NCBI GenBank assembly: GCA_963682055.1 | Contig: OY821745.1 | Location: 27,401,342 to 27,465,341 of the forward strand | DNA from: Primula veris | Taxonomy: Eukaryota; Streptophyta; Magnoliopsida; Ericales; Primulaceae | Reading direction: 5' to 3' | Length of the DNA stretch: 64,000 bases | Shown: piece after piece, positions 1 to 17,604 of the stretch | Position numbering within the stretch: position 1 is the first letter of the stretch | Layout of the letters: each line of letters starts with the position of its first letter | The notes under the pieces: model-generated | What the model was told of the DNA's origin: nothing | Database searches by the model: none | Seen by the model: the letters and a program-made list of their open reading frames with translations, nothing else | Made by a program: the position numbers and the translations under genes

Positions 1-7380
<7,380 letters not shown>

Positions 7381-8036
7381 GATCTGAATCTAGGTCCAAA
7401 ATAATTATGTGTTCGTATACATACTTGAAAGATGAAAATAATAAACCACTGAAAATTAGTATATCGGTGGGAACATGTAATAACGATGTGTAGTATCCAG
7501 TAAGAGTGGAGGAACTAAGATATGGCCTAAAATGGGCTAAAGCACCCTCATATTACGAAAAATACGAAAAAAAATTCATATATTTTTCTGATAATTTGAC
7601 GATTATAGTATTTCAGCATCCTATAATTGTAAAATAATATATACAAATAATTCAGTCCCACCATACATCATAGTTTTAGTAACCAATGAATGACAATGTA
7701 TATGGTGCATGCCTTATATAAGTAATAAAGGGGGACTCAGGTTTGCTACATTTTGATCGATTTTTCTATACACGGCTGTTATGTTGTTTTGTACTTGTTA
7801 AATTTAACGATACTCATTTTAATTTAACGACACTCACTTCAACAATGTGTATAATAATAATATGATATTTTTAAGTGTTAGTAGTTCGCAAAATAAATTG
7901 AGCCTTGTCGCTAGCTAGCAACTCTGGTTTCAAATAATGCCAACACATCTGGTTAGTACATCCGAACTATCTCCATTTGCATTACTACGTTGGGGTTAAT
8001 AGGGCCCCAAAAATATTAAGCAATAATCTTCTTCAA

Positions 8037-8093
8037 TACAGGAATGTATTTCCAATTCCAGCAATGGCTATTGCAGAGTATTATAAACGTCTT
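8037..8093 (+). pseudogene. Stray fragment of the last OSC exon
   Basis: Reads RNVFPIPAMAIAEYYKRL, the end of the cyclase C-terminus seen in copy A ([16 protein letters not shown]) with a small insertion. It lies about 660 bp downstream of the copy A stop codon with no other exon around it. Its upstream flank (about 7870-8036) is also found at about 55470-55595, so this piece and its flank were copied more than once. Confidence 0.8.
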
Positions 8094-8728
8094 GTTATAT
8101 TTATGTCCATTTGAAAAAAACATACAACTTTTTCAAGTCTAATTATCAAAAGATACAATTTTTCAAGTCTAATTATCAAAAAGTACAAACCAAAACTTTT
8201 ATTCCGAAAACATACAACTCTAATAAATATGTGTAATTGTATGTTTGTATGTTTTGAGAATAAAATTTTAGATGTTGTATATTTTAATAATATATTTTGG
8301 TTAATCGTATGTTTTGATCATTGCACGTTCAAAATATTATAGAGATGTTATTGTCTTATGTTGATGGTATAAAATAAAATATAAAAAAGTATATGGTGAA
8401 TCATATCTTGGTTAATAAAATATAGATCATATGATTTGATACTAACTGATAAATAATATATTTAATTAAAATGTTAATGAACCATGTAATTGTGTTATTA
8501 ATTGGGAAGGAAATACTCTCTGGCTTTAAAAGTAGATAAACTCCTCTTGTTTTCACATCTCAATAAAATGAGTAACACTACCGTAAACCTGATATATTAT
8601 AATTTACTGTGTGTTATATATTAAAAACTCAATATCTATTAATTAACTAATTTAAAATTAATTCAAAATTAAAACTAAAAAATTCTATTAGTTGGCATAC
8701 TCTTAATTATAATGTATCGGGTTCATAT
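8094..8728. other. Intergenic AT-rich DNA between OSC copy A and the gypsy element
   Basis: No gene is seen. A short direct repeat (TTTTTCAAGTCTAATTATC near 8129 and 8159) is the only structure noticed. Confidence 0.6.
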
Positions 8729-8733
8729 ACGTG

Positions 8734-9301
8734 TGATAAAGCCATAACTTTGGTCGGTCGCGTTAGACTTTTCAACAATGATATAATGGTAAATCAACCG
8801 TGAATAAAGGACACTTCCTGATCTTTATTATTGCTCGGATTATTGTCCTTGTTCGGATTATTACATTTGCTCGGATTAGTATTTCGGTTTTACAATTGTG
8901 CTCGATATGACTATTTAATCTCTCGTCTTGAGCTTTCTCCCCTTTTATTCGGTGCTCGGCTGTCTTTTCTCGGTTTATTTCTCGAAGTGATATGCTTTGG
9001 TTAGTTTCTCTCTTTTCTTAACTTCTCTCTATATTTTTTGGATAGATTTTCTGGTCCTTTTCTAGGAGGGGTAGTTGGCTATTTATAGGCAACTGCGCCT
9101 TCTAGGATATTGACAAATGTCTTCATCCCAGGGATTTTTCAGACATGGGTCCCCATTTGATTGGGCTTGGGCTTTTGGTAGTAACACCTCAATTCCTATA
9201 AAAAGTATGAGATAACCCATTTAAGTGTTGGATACCCATTTATAAAGTGGGTTGATTATTACCCGAATAAAATATTCGGGTCTAATTTTTATGTTCTATC
9301 A
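8734..9301 (-). repeat. Gypsy LTR, left copy (3' LTR of the element)
   Basis: 568 bp, matched by 25773-26340 with about eight substitutions and no length change. In element orientation a TATAAATA box lies at 9080-9087 within the LTR. The tract next to it inside the element (9302-9325, read on the minus strand) is only partly polypurine. Confidence 0.97.
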
Positions 9302-9484
9302 AGTGCTCCCTGACTTCCTCGGCGTGGTTTCCATGTCGGGGGAGTCATGTTTGGTTTGTCGATAACGTTACTTCGGTCTTGTCCTTCCCAATGCTTCATC
9401 GAGAAACGCAATAGACTTATGACAGTTCCCAGGGGGGCACATTTAATGTTTCCTATCCTAATATCTTTCTTCGAGGAAAAATCC

Positions 9485-9866
9485 TATAAAGGGGTGTGCT
9501 CCCTCCATACTTAGACATTTTACTTACTAATTTGCTCGTGACATAATGGCTTCTTCAAGTTCTACTGGTGAGAGCTCCTTTAATTATATTTCATATTTAG
9601 AAACGGAAATCAAGAAATCTCGTACCGCGAATAAGAAACTCGTGGCCAAGGTTTCAGACTACAAGAAAAGGTTGTCTAACATGGATTCTGATCATCATGT
9701 GACGATGGCCGATCGGGATTGGGCCTACGAGCATATAAAGAAGCTCGAGGCTAATCTGGCCAAGCAGAAGGCAGCAAAAAGGGCCTATAAGCTTGCCTTC
9801 AAGGAGTTGCATGCTCGGTCTAAACCGAGTTCGGATGACGATGAAGAAGGCTCTTCCTCGAAATAA
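9485..9866 (+). CDS. Antisense ORF 1 of the gypsy element: small coiled-coil protein, own TATA box
   Basis: Coding part 9546-9866, 106 residues, function unknown. TATAAA at 9485-9490 lies 61 bp before the ATG, and AATAAA follows about 80 bp after the stop. The protein is charged and helical, with a probable coiled coil at about residues 15-85 and a Ser/Asp/Glu-rich tail. Its C-terminal block KRAYKLAFKELHARSK is nearly the same as in the next ORF (KRAYKLALKEVYARSK), and both begin MASS, so the two are duplicates. It runs opposite to gag-pol. Codon choice and GC content are like the rest of this array and unlike the AT-rich host flanks. No family recognised. Confidence 0.7.
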
Positions 9867-10112
9867 TTAGTCTTTTGTAATTTCTGTCGTAATTTCTCTT
9901 GAATGGGGAGTCTTCTCCTCAGTTGTAATCGAAGTTTTTGAAATTAATAAAATATTTCCCTTTCCTTGTTCTTGTCTGTTTATTTTCTTGATGTCTTTTT
10001 GGATGACTTTAATTGGATTTGGAACTGTGGTTAATTCGCCGTAAATGCTCTTGGGAAGTTCAAGAGGTTGTATTTATTTGAGATGACCTTTGATCTACTC
10101 CTTGTTTCTTCT

Positions 10113-10508
10113 TATAAAAGGGGACTGTCCCAGTATTCTTTATGCAGTTCATTCTTTATTAACGAACAAATGGCTTCTTCTCTTGAAAACTATGGTGACA
10201 ACCTTCCTGAATACGTTGCCCGTCTGGAAGAGGAAGTTCAGAAGGTGCGTTATCTCGAGAAGAGGGTTGCCCGGCTGTCGGTGGAAGCTCGTCGGGCCGC
10301 CGAACTAGACGAACAATTGGATGCCCTGGAGAAGGAGCACCAGAGGTCTTTGCTCGACAGTATTCGCGCTCGTGCCCGGATCAAAGAGCTCGAGGCCTCC
10401 AGAGATAGGCAGCTTGCTTCCAAGAGGGCTTACAAATTGGCCCTTAAGGAAGTGTATGCTCGGTCGAAAAGGAAACCGAATGACGAAGCGGGCCCTTCTA
10501 TGAAATGA
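10113..10508 (+). CDS. Antisense ORF 2 of the gypsy element: coiled-coil protein, paralogue of ORF 1
   Basis: Coding part 10170-10508, 112 residues. I chose the ATG at 10170 over the in-frame upstream ATG at 10068 because TATAAAAG at 10113-10120 lies between them and would place the transcript start after 10068. The second start also matches the MASS start of ORF 1. A long Glu/Arg-rich coiled coil spans about residues 12-95. AATAAA follows at about 10570. Function unknown; it may arise from a tandem duplication with ORF 1. Confidence 0.7.
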   Translation, partial: YKRGLSQYSLCSSFFINEQMASSLENYGDNLPEYVARLEEEVQKVRYLEKRVARLSVEARRAAELDEQLDALEKEHQRSLLDSIRARARIKELEASRDRQLASKRAYKLALKEVYARSKRKPNDEAGPSMK

Positions 10509-11059
10509 TTTTATTGTTTTCATTGTATTTCCTCTTTGTGCTTCTTCTGTAACGAAGTATCAACCAATCAATAAAGATTTCTTTTTCTTGTTTATATCTG
10601 AATTACTTTCCTAATGCAATTTATTTTGACTGCGCACGCTTGTGGCCTCATTAATGCTTTTCTTGGGCCTTGCGTTTGATCTTATCCATTGGACCTTCTT
10701 ACTCTTTATATCTAGGGACCAATAGGATTTCTTGAGCCTTGTGCATAAAAAATCTTATTCACCAGAGTTTTCTTGAGCTTTGCGCAAAAGATCTGGGATA
10801 TTTATTTGAACCGCTGCCCTTCCCAAAAATGACGCGTGTTACGATGCCATTATTATTTACCCTCTTTAAATATTAGTAAGAATCCAAGCGTTTTGCGAAC
10901 AAGAGTGGCTTTTAATTACTCACGCTTTTTTAGAACCTTTTGAGAATCCAAACGTTTTTTTTTTTTTTGATAACAGGCACATCTTTTAATTGCCGTCGCT
11001 TCTTAGTACCCATTGGCGAACGGTTGCGACTCTCAATACCAGCCCTCATCTAATTGATC

Positions 11060-11445
11060 TATAAATACCTGCTTACAGCATGGTTACATCCACAATCCTC
11101 ATCATATTATTTTCCCCCATATATAGACCCTCATCTTATAATTTCCCTAAGATGTCTGGTCCTTTCACCCAATCAGCATTAGCTTTGCAAGTGGAGGCCT
11201 TTGAAGCCTCCTATAACCATGTACAAAGGCTGTTGAGGGATGCCGAGGAGGAATTGAAGGTGATGCGTTATCACCATACCGAGATGGTTCGGGAATTAAC
11301 TTGGCTAAGATCCGAACTGGCTTACTGCCGACGTGCTCGTCAGGCTCTAGTCGAAGAGAATGAGATGCTAAGGGGGAACCCGACACTGAGGGACAGGGAT
11401 GTCTCTGCCGGGCCCTCTCATCGATACCGATCGACTTCCCCCTAA
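11060..11445 (+). CDS. Antisense ORF 3 of the gypsy element: small coiled-coil protein
   Basis: Coding part most likely 11152-11445, 97 residues, starting MSGPFTQSAL. TATAAATA at 11060-11067 is 92 bp upstream. An in-frame ATG at 11080 is too close to that TATA box to be in the transcript. A heptad-like helix covers about residues 10-75, then comes a Pro/Ser/Arg tail. The long 3' flank is pyrimidine-rich and ends in a cluster of GATGTAAT repeats (about 12006-12115). No family recognised. Confidence 0.62.
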
Positions 11446-12005
11446 CCTTCCCCTTTTCTTTTCTTCCTTTTTCTCTGTTTTTCCCCATCTTTTCCCATCT
11501 CTTTCTTTTTCTTCTTTTTATTTCTCAGTTTCCATCATTTCTTCCTCTTCCTCTCTTGTGTTTTTTTTTTTTATACTCTGTTCTCTCGTACTTTTTATTC
11601 TTTTCTTTTCCCCTTTCTTTTTTGTTTCATTGACTTCCTTTTTAGTTGTCTGTCTCCTTCATATCTTTATCTTCTTCTCATCTGTTTTTCTTCTGTGCCT
11701 CCTCTTTCTTTTCTTCATCTTCTCTCCCATCACTCTTTTTTTTTCTTCTTTTTTTTTTTTTTTTTGCACCACTGCGATGTAACAATCAGCCCTGTGATCC
11801 AAAGGGTTTTGTGTTACATTTAGGGTTGGTCATTTTTCTTTTTGACTCTTCTTTCTTATCACTTCTTCTTTTCTTGCACTCTTCTTCTTTTCCTCTTCTT
11901 GCTTTTCCTTTCTCTTTCTTCTTACTTTTTCTTTTTGGCGTCTCCTGCTCACTTGGTCAGCTGATATAGTTGATCCTTTGCCTGATCTTCTGTACTAACT
12001 CTTCT

Positions 12006-12150
12006 CGGATGTAATAGATCTTTTCGGATGTAATAGGTTTTCTTTTCGGATGTAATAGGTTTTGATGTAACAGACCTCGATGTAATATTGTCTTTTGATG
12101 TAATGAACAATGATGTATTCCATCTTCATTAATGAAAAGTATTTTTGCCC
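12006..12150 (+). promoter_or_regulatory. Cluster of GATGTAAT repeats, possible poly(A) control region of antisense ORF 3
   Basis: GATGTAAT or GATGTAAC recurs about six times within roughly 110 bp, followed by ATTAATGAAAAG. UGUA is the known far-upstream motif of plant polyadenylation, so this could set the 3' end of the ORF 3 transcript. That role is inferred only. Confidence 0.4.
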
Positions 12151-12363
12151 TTTTATTTTTGCATTTCTTTTTATATTGTACCTTTGGTTTGTTGTTTGTC
12201 TGGAATCTAGATTTTTGAATATCTCGTCTTTACTTCTTCTGCACTGTAGTCTCAGATGTCAGTAGATGTCCCCATCACTGTCAAACATATGTGCATGCTC
12301 CCTAGTAGGTCAGGAAATGTGCAATTTCCCAAGCAAGGTCATAAAATATCATACTCTCCGTTC

Positions 12364-12948
12364 TATAAGTACTTCTCTTTTCTTTGGTAGTTTATCATCT
12401 CTCATTTTTCTTTTTGCTTCTCTCTTCCTCAGCCCTTTATTTTCTTCCGTACTAAACAATTTCCCAGAATGTCTGGACCTGTGGTGAGATATCATGCTCA
12501 GATGAAGGGCTTGGACACTGAGGTATCTCGGGTCCGCCGTCGGATGGCAAGACTTGAGAAAGAGTATGGCGTTTTGGCCTTGAGCTTGTTCGGCTCTTAT
12601 CCCGAAGAGACGGTGAAGTGGACCGAGATCTCGGCACTGAGTCGCCAGCTCGATCACTTGTTGCTACAGAGAAACCATCTGGCCAACTCCTGGTATGATG
12701 CCGAGGAAATTTGGGACCATTCTCAAGATGAGTTTGACAACTCTCCTCAAGGCCTAGCTAGCATAATGGTAAAGAATGCTCGGCTCGTGGAGCGCGTCAG
12801 GATTCTTACTACGGAAAACAACAGGCTCTCCTCGGAGAATGACAATTTGGTCGCCATGAACGATTCCTACCAAGCTCGGTTGGATTGTTCTGCTCGTTTT
12901 GCTTTCTCTCGGTCTGGCAGTTCGGTTTTTCCACCCATTGATCCTTAG
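12364..12948 (+). CDS. Antisense ORF 4 of the gypsy element: coiled-coil protein
   Basis: Coding part 12469-12948, 159 residues, starting MSGPVVRYHAQ. A TATAAGTA box at 12364 is 105 bp upstream. Two helical segments are seen, about residues 10-35 and 95-135; the second has the leucine/asparagine pattern ENNRLSSENDNLVAMND. It shares the MSGP start with ORF 3, but similarity beyond that is weak. Opposite strand to gag-pol; function unknown. Confidence 0.65.
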
Positions 12949-13091
12949 ATTGGGCTGGTTTTCTTATGTATTTCCCCTTTTTCCATTTGTGTTTTATTTT
13001 CTGTATTTGATGAATCAGTTGTATCTTCTCGTATCTCGTGCCTGTCTTGTGAGCCATTGTAACGCTTCGTACTTTGTGCCTTTTGATTCTC

Positions 13092-13531
13092 TATAAATGC
13101 TCCCTATTACCTGTATCTCATTACCAATTTCTACCTCTCTCTTGTTTTATAATTTGCTTTTGCGTGAGATGGCTCCCATCACTAGGTCTGCCTCCAAAAA
13201 GAAAGCCCTTATGGAAGAGGAGCCTACCTTTTTGCTACCTCGTCCCCCTGGCTTTGGGGAGGAGGATTTGACTCCTCTTCAACTAAAAGAAATTCAGATG
13301 TCATGGCTGAAACATGATCTCATGTGTGCTCGGACTGAAGCGAGGAGGTTTAAACAATATTGGGACGAGGAGGGCACTGCTCGTTTCAAGGCCGAGCAAA
13401 AATGCGAGTCTCAGTCTTACGCCTTAAAACAGGCTGAGATGGCGATTTCTCGTTTGGTTAGGGAGAAGGAGCGTCTGGAGGAACTTTTGGCGAAGAGAGA
13501 TGTTGTTATGGGGGATAGTTCGAAAAAGTAG
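13092..13531 (+). CDS. Antisense ORF 5 of the gypsy element: basic N-terminus plus coiled coil
   Basis: Coding part 13169-13531, 120 residues. TATAAATG at 13092 sits just before an in-frame ATG at 13097, which would fall upstream of the transcript start, so the ATG at 13169 (MAPITRSASKKK) is preferred. The short basic start could act in nuclear entry, which is inference. A coiled coil covers about residues 40-110. AATAAA lies about 50 bp past the stop. No family recognised. Confidence 0.65.
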
Positions 13532-14233
13532 GATGGGTGTATTTTCTTTTTCTGTTGTATTGTTTGTGTTTCCCCCTTTGTGGATGAATAAAACTTGTCT
13601 TGCACTTGATTCTGTCCTATTTTATTTCCTGTTTGCTTCTCTTTTATGTTTCTGAGCATACACCGAACAATATGCCCGGTTATCCCCCCGGAGAGCGTTG
13701 TTAGACTTGATGCTCCCTGCCATCAAGCTAGAAACGGTCTTCGTCCACCTTGTTCGGTGTTCCCTTTTGGTAAGGATTGGTTGGGAGTCGAGGAACTGTA
13801 ATCGGGGGATATTCTCGGTGTGATAGTAGTGGTAGGGTATGTGGGAAGCTTTTCATGGTAGGGTCCACTGGCCGTTTATTTAGGTCTAATGATGTGAACT
13901 GCCTTGGGTAGTGGGATACGCGCTGACGTGGCGAAATCTGGAGCGTTTATATGTTAAAAAGAGCAGCGGTTGTTGACTTTTGTATGGTTGGAAAAAAAGG
14001 TAAACCTCTGTTACACGAAAGGACGGTTATTATTTTATTCCTTTTGTGACTCCACTCCTTTCTATTGTGCCAAGTAATCCTGTTTATTTTTATCACAGAA
14101 TTTGCTGAAGAAAATATCTCTCTCTCTCTAAAGCATATTCTTCCCGCCAAAAAGGAAAAGAGTTCGGCCGCTTGATCTAGGGTTTCGTGGTTTTGTTAGA
14201 AGACTTGCTGCTGTTCGCGCGTGCTTGCTCATA
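13532..14233 (+). other. Non-coding spacer and 5' leader of the antisense spliced gene
   Basis: No ORF of note. The last 130 bp (CT-rich run at 14118-14130, then GC-richer sequence to the ATG at 14234) look like a plant 5' UTR. I do not see a clear TATA box. Confidence 0.4.
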
Positions 14234-16665
14234 ATGATTACTGTAAGTGATTTTTCGTTCTCCCCCCTTCCCTCTTTTAGGAGTTGTATTTGATTTGTCG
14301 TTGTGGTCATAGGTGTGTCGTTGGTATATGGTTCAGGTTATCTATATATGTCTGATGATTCTTATGTAATGTGTGCGTGGGGGGGGGGGGGGGGGGGGGT
14401 GGCTCTCGTTCTATTGATGTGGTTCTGGTTTGTGTATTTGGTTAGTATATTGATGGACTTTTGATGATCTTTGGATAGGAAATTTTGACCCAAAGTGTGG
14501 CCCAAGTTGGCACATTTGTGGAAAAGGATTTTAAAGAGCTCGCCGGAATACCCGACAACGTACATATTCGGCTTCCTATTTCTGACGAGGAGGTGCTGGG
14601 ATTTGTTCCTGCCGGCGAGGTAGCTGTGCGTTCGTCGGCATTCTTTACTGGGGGTCTTCGACTTCCTTTTACAAATTGGGTGGCCTCGTTCTTTGAGACC
14701 GTCCAAATTGCTCCGGCCCAACTAGCCCTAAATGGTTACCGTACTCTGAATGGTATCCAAAGGCTATCGGAGTTGTCCGGAATACCGATTGAACTGAAGG
14801 ACGTCTTTGGAGTCTATAGTTTGAGCTTTGAGCGTCGCAGCTCGTATTTGAAGACTCTGCGTGCCTTTTGCCGGCTCGTTATCGGTTTGCCGGATACCAA
14901 CAAAGAGCGTAATCTTGGTATTGTAATTGCTTCCGGTGCATGGGGTTGTGCGGGACACCAGATTTCTGGACCGGCTACCAATGCTCCCATTATGCCAGAC
15001 CTCGGTGCTCCCAATGTAGGGGCTCTGTTAGCTCTTTGGAAATGGTGGGGGCCTGGACCTACGCCGGATCCTGCGAGTCGTACTGCTCCCATGCTGCTCG
15101 GTTACCCTATGGGGTCGGTGACCAAGGGGAATCCTGTACCCGAGATCCCCAAAGAGCCCGAGGAGGAATTCTTAAAGGTGGTCCGGGCTCGATGTGCTAC
15201 TCGGCTTGGGAAAAAAACCGTTCGTTCTAAGCGTCGTGCATCTGACCCTGTCGTTGAAACAACGAAGAGGGCTAGGGGAACCGATACATCGGTTACCGAG
15301 GAAGATGCTAACGTTGGCTCGGGCGAGGGGGTGTTTGCTGCTTCTCAAGGGGATACCGCCGAGGATGCCTCTGCGCCGGGCGAGGTATGTGTATATGTAT
15401 TATGATTTTCTTGTCTTTTGGTTGTTTGTCATTTTGTTCGCTAGTGCTTTGCTTTATTAGTCATCTTGTTTCAGCTACTGACTTCTCCATTGGTTACTCT
15501 CGCTCTTGCCCGGTCTATGGGTATTATTGTGTTTCAGGGGTCGATCGACGATGTATTCGGACATATGAACCTCTTGACTAACATGGGAGAGGGTACGATG
15601 ACTTTGCCTGTCATCTCGCCTATCCCCACCGAGGGTCCGATAGATTTGCCCGTTTGCTCGCCCCTCCGTACTGAGGAAGAGATCGAGCATAGGGCCCCTG
15701 AGATTGATCAGTTGGAGGAGGACGTGGGGGTGGAAATGGAAGGCAGCGAAGAGAATGCCGGGGATGTTGTGATGGGTGTCGAGGATGAGGCTCTCGACGG
15801 ATCCGAGAAGGTGTTGGTTGACGGGGTTGCAATGACCCGTTACATTGAGCGATGTAGGGGTGAACTGCTGGAGCAACCGCAAACCTTGAAGATGGGGTAT
15901 ACGGCTCTGAAACCCCTTGTGTTCAAGGATGCAGAAAGACTATCTGCCCAACCTACAATGTCGGTTATAGAGCAGGCCCACGCGGATGCGCTGAGGGTAC
16001 GTGGGGCTCGTATTTCGCTATATAGGTCGGGTACTTGTATTTTATTTGGAATCTAATGTGTTGAAGTGCAGATTGCTGTGAGTACCGTGGCGCTACGGGA
16101 TCAGCTGGGAGCTCTAGGGGCTGAGAAAGAGAAGCTGGTGGCCGAGAAGGAGAAATTGGTCGCCGAGAAGAAAACCCTGGGCGAGAATTATGACAAGCTG
16201 TCGGTGGACTTTCTGCACCTGACCGAGGATGTCGATAAATTGAAGGCGGAAAAAGAGAGCATGGTCGTTAAGTACGGCGAACTAGAGGAGGAGAACTTGC
16301 TCCTGGCAGAGGACGTGGAAGCCGAAAAGGCTAAGGTGTCTGCCCTGAAAACGGCACATGCGGAGGAGCGGACAAAGTTAGCGATGATGGCCAACTTCTC
16401 TGTATACTGCGCTCATGTGCGGGCGCTCAATTTCGCGAATGTTCCTTTGTCGGATAGGGCGTGGTCGGAGTTGGTGTATCCGTGTCCGCATGGTGCACCG
16501 CCGAAACCCTTGGACTGGGCGAATCTTCGTGAAGAAGAGCTTCCTCGGCTACCGGGACAGACAATTTCGACAGCGCTGCGTCCTCGCTCTATGTCGGCCC
16601 CGTCCACTCCTCGACCGGATGCTACTGTTGTTCCCCCACCAGTATCTCCTCAGGTGGAACCTTGA
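14234..16665 (+). CDS. Antisense ORF 6 of the gypsy element: spliced gene resembling the putative gypsy-type transposon domain (PF04195-like)
   Basis: Inferred exons: 14234-14242 (codes only MIT), 14479-15384, 15475-15996 and 16072-16665, all joined in phase 0 with GT-AG borders, giving about 676 residues. A second acceptor at 15537 would give an in-frame form 21 residues shorter. Residues about 55-170 (GLRLPFTNWVASFFETVQIA, then APAQLALNGYRTL) resemble the plant domain annotated as 'putative gypsy type transposon'. The middle is acidic and repetitive. Exon 4 opens with a strong coiled coil containing repeated EKEKLVA units and ends in a Pro-rich tail. Intron 1 holds a 21-G run. The gene is antisense to pol; its function in the element is unknown. 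Confidence 0.72.
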
Positions 16666-16884
16666 CTATCTTTCTAGCAGTATGTATGTATATATATATA
16701 TATATTTTTTATTTTTATTTTTGGTCTCTTGTGTATCTAGAAACAGATTCTTTTGGGGAAGTGATAATATAGGTGTTGTGGTTTCTTTCTGTTGGGCTTT
16801 CTTGGGTTAATTTCTTTTGATGGTCGTCATATTTTGAAGGATGTGAAAACAAAATATTGTTAGGTACCAAATAACCCCCTTGCC

Positions 16885-17457
16885 ATGGTGGTCTGGACCT
16901 CGCCTGGTCGTAGTGTAGGTGACGTAATGGAAGATTTGGAAAGATCTAACGCGTCCCTGACCGCGAAATTGACTTGTGCTTATCAGGAAATCGAGGGTCT
17001 GAATATTCATATTTCCAACTTGGCGATCCGGTTACGTGATTTGGGAGAGAAATTTAGTAAAAAGACCGCCCATTATACGGCAAATAAGGGTAAAGCAAAA
17101 GAACTTCTCGGTGCCCTACGACGTTCTCGTGATGAAGCCCGAGGTCGTGTGACGAGCTTGAGCTTGGTCCTTGGGGCCGTTTTCAAGGACGCGGATCTGC
17201 TGCTATCCTTTGCCAAAGCGTATTGGGCCCGAGATCGCGCCTTAGAGGTGCTGGAGCATATAAAAGGAATGAGTGGTGTGTCCCGGGCAGAGCGCATGGT
17301 GGATGCGAAGGCCGGGGTAACTGAAACCACTGTTGTCTTGAACCGAATCGAGGCGGTCATTCGTGAGCGTTTGGGGACGCAAATTAATTCATTGCGAGAT
17401 ATTCATTTTGCCGATATAGTAGAGACTTCGGCGTCTGTTGAGGGGTTGTCGGATTAA
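16885..17457 (+). CDS. Antisense ORF 7 of the gypsy element: helical protein
   Basis: 190 residues from ATG 16885 to TAA 17457. Helices with coiled-coil character cover about residues 10-90 and 130-175 (EDLERSNASLTAKL, RRSRDEARGRVTSLS). TAATAAAAT overlaps the stop and may act in poly(A) addition. The AG at 16861-16862 could be a splice acceptor, so an upstream exon is possible. No family recognised. Confidence 0.6.
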   Translation: MVVWTSPGRSVGDVMEDLERSNASLTAKLTCAYQEIEGLNIHISNLAIRLRDLGEKFSKKTAHYTANKGKAKELLGALRRSRDEARGRVTSLSLVLGAVFKDADLLLSFAKAYWARDRALEVLEHIKGMSGVSRAERMVDAKAGVTETTVVLNRIEAVIRERLGTQINSLRDIHFADIVETSASVEGLSD

Positions 17458-17604
17458 TAAAATAGCTTGTTTTGTCGTTTTCTTTGTAGCTTGTATAAAA
17501 AATTCTCTTTTTTTTTTTTTTTTTTTTCCTCTTTTTTTTTTTTTTTTATATTCATCTCTTCTCGTTCTTCTCCCCCCCCTCTTTTTTTATAGGCACATGC
17601 TACT

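Noticed and set aside
11399..11969. Long Ser/Phe-rich frames after antisense ORF 3
   Set aside because: The DNA is a pyrimidine-rich tract (TCTTTT runs); the composition explains the open frames and no start context or motif supports coding.
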